A program made the translations under genes and the position numbers. From NCBI RefSeq assembly GCF_029338355.1, contig NZ_CP119802.1:1736001-1800000 (forward strand): 64,000 nucleotides of DNA, given 5' to 3'. Below the pieces are notes generated by a model. It was not told the DNA's origin. It was given only the letters and a program-made list of their open reading frames with translations, and did no database searches. Positions 61,002-64,000 of the stretch are shown here, piece by piece (the stretch's first letter is position 1; every line of letters starts with the position of its first letter). The stretch is from Halosegnis marinus. GTDB lineage: Archaea > Halobacteriota > Halobacteria > Halobacteriales > Haloarculaceae.

Positions 61002-61631
61002 ATGCCCTCCAGACGCACGCTCCTGACCGGCGCGGCGGCCGCGGGCGCGACCGCGCTCGCCGGCTGTTCGACCGGCGACGCGCTCGACCCGGCGACGCAG
61101 GGGGACACGCCGACTGCCCCCGAGGACGCGACGGTCGTCGCCACGGCCGAGCGGTCGGTCGACGCCGACCCGCCGAACGGCGCGTTCCGGGTCTCGGCCG
61201 CCGTCCACGAACGCCCGGCCGGCGACCGGACCGAACTCCACCTCCTCACCGACCACCGGCTGATTCCCGGGGAGAACCAGCACGCGAACAACGGCTGGCG
61301 GCTCGCCGAACTCGGCGTCGAACACGTGAGCGACGCGACCACCGTGACCGGCGGGACGAACTTCCGGCGGCCGGACGAGGGGGAGTCAGCGGCGGTGCGC
61401 CTCGGCAGCGAGACGACGCCGTCCGGCCGTCGCTGGACCGTCCGGTTCGGCGACTCGGGGGACGCGACGTGGAGCGTCACCGCCTACACCGTGTCGGAGA
61501 CGGACCGCGACCCCGCCGCGGGCGACCGCCTCGCGGAGGTCCGGACGCACGTTCGGGAGACGAAGCCGTGGAGCACGGCGTCCTACGAGGCGACCCGCCG
61601 GACGAGCCTCGTCTACGGCGAGGACCGCTGA
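61002..61631 (+). CDS. Tat-exported lipoprotein of unknown function
   Basis: A 209-residue protein with a twin-arginine signal and lipobox, MPSRRTLLTGAAAAGATALA followed by GC, so it should be exported folded and lipid-anchored. The mature part is mainly beta, with RWTVRFGDSGDATWSVTAYTV and conserved-looking ENQHANNGWRLAELGVEHV, and no known domain. ATG 61002 is chosen because the Tat motif follows directly; ATG 60975 is in frame but adds residues not typical of a Tat signal. It follows polX by 38 bases and is followed one base later by the Mut7-C gene. Confidence 0.75.
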   Translation: MPSRRTLLTGAAAAGATALAGCSTGDALDPATQGDTPTAPEDATVVATAERSVDADPPNGAFRVSAAVHERPAGDRTELHLLTDHRLIPGENQHANNGWRLAELGVEHVSDATTVTGGTNFRRPDEGESAAVRLGSETTPSGRRWTVRFGDSGDATWSVTAYTVSETDRDPAAGDRLAEVRTHVRETKPWSTASYEATRRTSLVYGEDR

Positions 61632-61632
61632 G

Positions 61633-62100
61633 ATGGCTCCCGAGCGGCCGGACCCGCCGTTCCTGCTCGACGTCATGTGCGGGAAGCTCGCCACCTACCT
61701 CCGCTTCTGCGGGTACGACGCGGCGTACGCGCTCGACAGGGGCGTCGAGGCCGACGACCGCCTGCTCGCACTGGCGCGCGACGAGGGCCGGACGCTCCTC
61801 ACCCGCGACCGGGAACTCGCCGACCGGGCCGGCGAGCGCGGCGTCCTGCTCACCGACAGAGGGGTCGAGGGACAGTTGCGCGAACTCGCCGACGCGGGCC
61901 TCCCCCTCGCCGTCGCCGCGGAGCCGGCACACTGCGGCGCGTGCAACGGCCCCGTCGAGGCCGTCGCCCCCGGGGCCGAGGTCCCCGAGTACGCGCCCGC
62001 CCCCGACGAAACCGAGGCGTGGCGCTGTCGCTCCTGCGGACAGTACTTCTGGAAGGGGTCACACTGGGACCGCGTGGAGGAGACGCTCGCCGGGCTCTAG
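61633..62100 (+). CDS. Mut7-C RNase-domain protein
   Basis: A 155-residue protein. PPFLLDVMCGKLATYLRFCGYDAAY and DDRLLALARDEGRTLLTRDRELADRA match the PIN-like Mut7-C domain, with the acidic residues expected at an RNase active site. A C-terminal zinc ribbon carries Cys101, Cys104, Cys132 and Cys135 (CGAC and CRSC). The family is widespread in archaea with untested RNA cleavage activity. It starts right after the lipoprotein stop and overlaps the convergent DUF7139 gene by four bases. Confidence 0.88.
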   Translation: MAPERPDPPFLLDVMCGKLATYLRFCGYDAAYALDRGVEADDRLLALARDEGRTLLTRDRELADRAGERGVLLTDRGVEGQLRELADAGLPLAVAAEPAHCGACNGPVEAVAPGAEVPEYAPAPDETEAWRCRSCGQYFWKGSHWDRVEETLAGL

Positions 62101-63005
62101 TCGGTGTTGGGCCGCCACTCGGAGCAGGCGTCCATGTCGTCCATGACCTCCTCGTGGAGGCCGCAGTACGGCGCGAGGCCGTCGTCGGTGCGGACGTAGC
62201 TGAACTCGCTGCAGTTGCCGCAGTAGGCGTCGTCGGGGCGCGGGCCGGAGCGCGAGCGGCCCGCGTCCGACTCCGTCGCCCCGCGGTTCGGGCGCGTGGA
62301 GACGCGGTCCGGGCCGGCGGGGGCGGACTCGGTGGAGGAGGAGGTCGTCGGCTCGCTCATCGTCGTCACCTCCGCGCCGCCATCGGAGACGGTGGAGGCG
62401 TCGGGGCCGTTCGTCTGGGTCGGGGTGTTGCCGTCCGGCGTCTCGCCGAGCAGGCCGATGCCGCCGAGCCCCTGCCGGAGGCGGTCGTTCGACACCTCGA
62501 CGACGCGGGTCTTCCCCTCCTTCGTCACCTCGAGGCGGACGGTACCGCCGGGGTCGTTGCGCGCCTTGAAGTTCGCGACGGCGACGAACAGACACCAGAA
62601 CGTCGTGATGACGCCGACGAAGTAGACGGCGGTCACGGGAAGGGTGTAGTCGGTCGGCATCCCGAACCAGTTGCTCGGGTAGACGGCGACGAAGGCGACG
62701 ACGCCGACGAGCGCGACGGCCGCGCCGAGCCACCCGGCCGCGCGGATGCGCCACGACGCCTTCGGGAGGACGGTCATCCCCCCGAGGAAGACGGCGGGCA
62801 GGCCCACGCCGGCGAGGACGCCGGCCAGTTCGCGCGCGCCGAACTTCGAGAGGCCGAGGACGCCGCCGCCGCCGGCGGACGTCCCGACGACGATGCCGAC
62901 GACGGTCAGGACGGCGCCGACCCCGAACAGCCCGACCCCCGCGTACAGCCGGCGGAGGTCGGCCCCGCCGGCGCCTCCCTCGTAGACCTCCGTGAGGCTG
63001 GTCAT
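62097..63005 (-). CDS. DUF7139-type membrane protein with cysteine-rich C-terminus
   Basis: A 302-residue protein. Four hydrophobic helices occupy about 20-140, with WFGMPTDYTLPVTAVYFVG and FWCLFVAVANFKARN as in haloarchaeal DUF7139. A short beta region VRLEVTKEGKTRVVEVSND follows. A Ser/Thr/Pro linker then leads to a cysteine motif AYCGNCSEFSYVRTD, PYCGLH, MDACSEW that may bind metal and recurs at the end of other haloarchaeal proteins. The start is ATG 63005. A TATA-like GTTTTTTG on the minus strand lies about 27 bases before it. Confidence 0.8.
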   Translation of the reverse strand: MTSLTEVYEGGAGGADLRRLYAGVGLFGVGAVLTVVGIVVGTSAGGGGVLGLSKFGARELAGVLAGVGLPAVFLGGMTVLPKASWRIRAAGWLGAAVALVGVVAFVAVYPSNWFGMPTDYTLPVTAVYFVGVITTFWCLFVAVANFKARNDPGGTVRLEVTKEGKTRVVEVSNDRLRQGLGGIGLLGETPDGNTPTQTNGPDASTVSDGGAEVTTMSEPTTSSSTESAPAGPDRVSTRPNRGATESDAGRSRSGPRPDDAYCGNCSEFSYVRTDDGLAPYCGLHEEVMDDMDACSEWRPNTD

Positions 63006-63081
63006 ACTGCCTCTTTCCGCCCTCTCGACAAAAAACTGTGTCAGACGCCCGTCCGACGCGCGGGGAAGTGTATGAAAAAGG

Positions 63082-63090
63082 CCTTAACGG
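63082..63090 (+). promoter_or_regulatory. TATA-like element of nucleotidyltransferase gene
   Basis: CCTTAACGG lies about 26 bases before ATG 63112, in a short A/T-rich stretch with TATGAAAAAG upstream. Confidence 0.5.
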
Positions 63091-63111
63091 CGCCCCGGGT
63101 GGTTCAGAGCC

Positions 63112-64000
63112 ATGAAGGCAGTCGTCCTCGCGGGCGGGTACGCGACCCGTCTGTGGCCCATCACCCGCCACCGCCCGAAGATGCTCCTCCCCGTCGGCGA
63201 CTCGACCGTCATCGACCGCATCTTCGCGGAATTGGAGGCGGACGACCGCATCGACGAGGTGTTCGTCTCCACGAACGAGGCGTTCGCCGAGGAGTTCGAG
63301 GCGTATCTGGCCGACTCCGCGTTCGAGAAGCCCGTCCTCTCGGTCGAGGACACGACGGAGGAGGACGAGAAGTTCGGCGTCGTCGGCGCGCTGGCCCAGC
63401 TGGTCGCGAGGGAGGGAATCGACGACGACCTCGTGGTCGTCGCGGGCGACAACCTCATCGGCTTCGATGTGGCCGACTTCGTGGACTTCTTCGAGGCGAA
63501 GGGCGGGCCGACCCTCGCGGCGTACGACGTGGGCTCGCTCGACAAGGCCTCCTCGTACGGCGTCATCGACACGGAGGGCGACCGCGTCGTCGATTTCCGG
63601 GAGAAGCCGGCCCAGCCGCCGAGCACGCTCGTCTCCATCGCCTGCTACGGCTTCCCCCGCGAGGCGCTCCGCTTCGAGGAGTACCTCGCGGACGGCAACA
63701 ACCCCGACGAGCCGGGGTGGTTCGTCCAGTGGCTCGTCGAACACGACGAGGTGTACGCCTTCCCGTTCGACGAGGCGTGGTTCGACATCGGCACGCCCGA
63801 GTCGTACCTGGAGGCCGTCGCGTGGACGCTCGACGGCGGGACGCTCGTCGCCGACGACGCCGAGGTGTCGGGATCGACGCTCGGGGCGAACGTCCACGTG
63901 ATGTCCGGCGCGCGCGTCGTCGACTCGACGCTGGAGGACACCGTCGTGTTCCCGAACGCGACGGTCGTCGACTGCGAGATACACGACTCCATCGTCGACG
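63112..64000 (+). CDS. Sugar nucleotidyltransferase, cut by window edge
   Basis: The frame runs 296 codons to the right edge without a stop. It begins MKAVVLAGGYATRLWPITRHRPKM, the nucleotide-binding loop (GxxTRLxPxT with a PK) of glucose-1-phosphate thymidylyl- or mannose-1-phosphate guanylyltransferases. VVAGDNLIGF with the metal-binding Asp and FDEAWFDIGTPESYLEAV are also typical. From about residue 240 a left-handed beta-helix starts (VSGSTLGANVHVMSGARV), as in GlmU/acyltransferase tails. Such enzymes supply nucleotide sugars for surface glycans or N-glycosylation. Substrate is not assigned. Confidence 0.86.
   Translation, partial: MKAVVLAGGYATRLWPITRHRPKMLLPVGDSTVIDRIFAELEADDRIDEVFVSTNEAFAEEFEAYLADSAFEKPVLSVEDTTEEDEKFGVVGALAQLVAREGIDDDLVVVAGDNLIGFDVADFVDFFEAKGGPTLAAYDVGSLDKASSYGVIDTEGDRVVDFREKPAQPPSTLVSIACYGFPREALRFEEYLADGNNPDEPGWFVQWLVEHDEVYAFPFDEAWFDIGTPESYLEAVAWTLDGGTLVADDAEVSGSTLGANVHVMSGARVVDSTLEDTVVFPNATVVDCEIHDSIVD

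Noticed and set aside
1-64000. Insertion sequences, prophage, CRISPR arrays, rRNA and other tRNAs
   Set aside because: I found no transposase motifs, terminal repeats, integrase, regularly spaced repeats or further cloverleaf-forming sequences on reading both strands.

Overview
The window is about 64 kb of chromosome from an extreme halophilic archaeon (class Halobacteria). The evidence is very high GC with GC-biased third codon positions, strongly acidic predicted proteins, TATA-like elements about 26-30 bases before many starts (leaderless or short-leader transcription), and haloarchaea-type genes: archaellum genes, HalX response regulators, a HalOD1 protein, archaeosine enzymes, FtsZ1 and archaeal SecE/Spt5. 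I see no insertion sequence, CRISPR array, rRNA or obvious prophage. One tRNA, tRNA-Pro(CGG), is present. Genes are densely packed; no gap without a gene exceeds about 300 bases, and many neighbours share a 4-base ATGA stop/start.

Layout. 0-4.4 kb is the edge of an archaellum locus: arlF (cut by the window edge) and arlCE on the minus strand, diverging from two tandem archaellin genes, then a DUF7500-type protein, a HalX response regulator and a convergent PadR-type regulator. 4.4-8.2 kb holds a membrane protein, a four-TM PAS/GAF histidine kinase and a second HalX regulator. 8.2-20.9 kb has a large secreted propeller protein, a Tat lipoprotein, an iron alcohol dehydrogenase, an ABC exporter with a zinc-ribbon neighbour, tRNA-Pro, a minimal thioredoxin-reductase-like flavoprotein, a GNAT enzyme, a histidine kinase with a degenerate receiver, and a protein made of two copies of one domain.

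20.9-31 kb is mixed metabolism: a DUF3604 PHP-like protein, a DUF502 membrane protein, a Nudix hydrolase, TrmY, the radical-SAM archaeosine enzyme RaSEA, an SRPBCC protein, a VanZ protein, a tungsten-type aldehyde ferredoxin oxidoreductase, a CNNM/CBS transporter and an alpha/beta hydrolase. 31-45 kb contains an isolated cytochrome b gene divergent from a FilR1-type regulator with a palindrome-rich control region, a MoaD/SAMP operon, an MBL hydrolase, the tgtA-arcS archaeosine operon, an aminotransferase, a CinA-type amidase, a PHP protein, a two-finger C2H2 protein and an MFS transporter.

45-50 kb is the ftsZ1-secE-spt5 neighbourhood, normally contiguous in euryarchaea, here split by a 3-kb secreted right-handed beta-helix gene with its own promoter. 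50-52.4 kb carries four small plus-strand genes, ending with a glutamine-rich repeat protein and a seven-cysteine helical-bundle protein. 52.5-64 kb contains an MFS transporter, a methyltransferase, D-aminoacyl-tRNA deacylase, a P1B-4-type metal ATPase coupled to a universal stress protein, DUF5788 coupled to a PolX polymerase, a Tat lipoprotein, a Mut7-C RNase-like protein, a DUF7139-type membrane protein and the start of a sugar nucleotidyltransferase.

Functional links: TgtA, ArcS and RaSEA supply consecutive archaeosine (G15) steps and TrmY modifies position 54, so the window is rich in tRNA modification. The MoaD-like protein could serve the tungstopterin enzyme or act as a protein modifier. 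The strongest candidates for something undescribed are the Gln-rich/Cys-rich pair at 51.2-52.4 kb, the beta-helix insertion beside ftsZ1, and the orphan cytochrome b with its palindromic control region.
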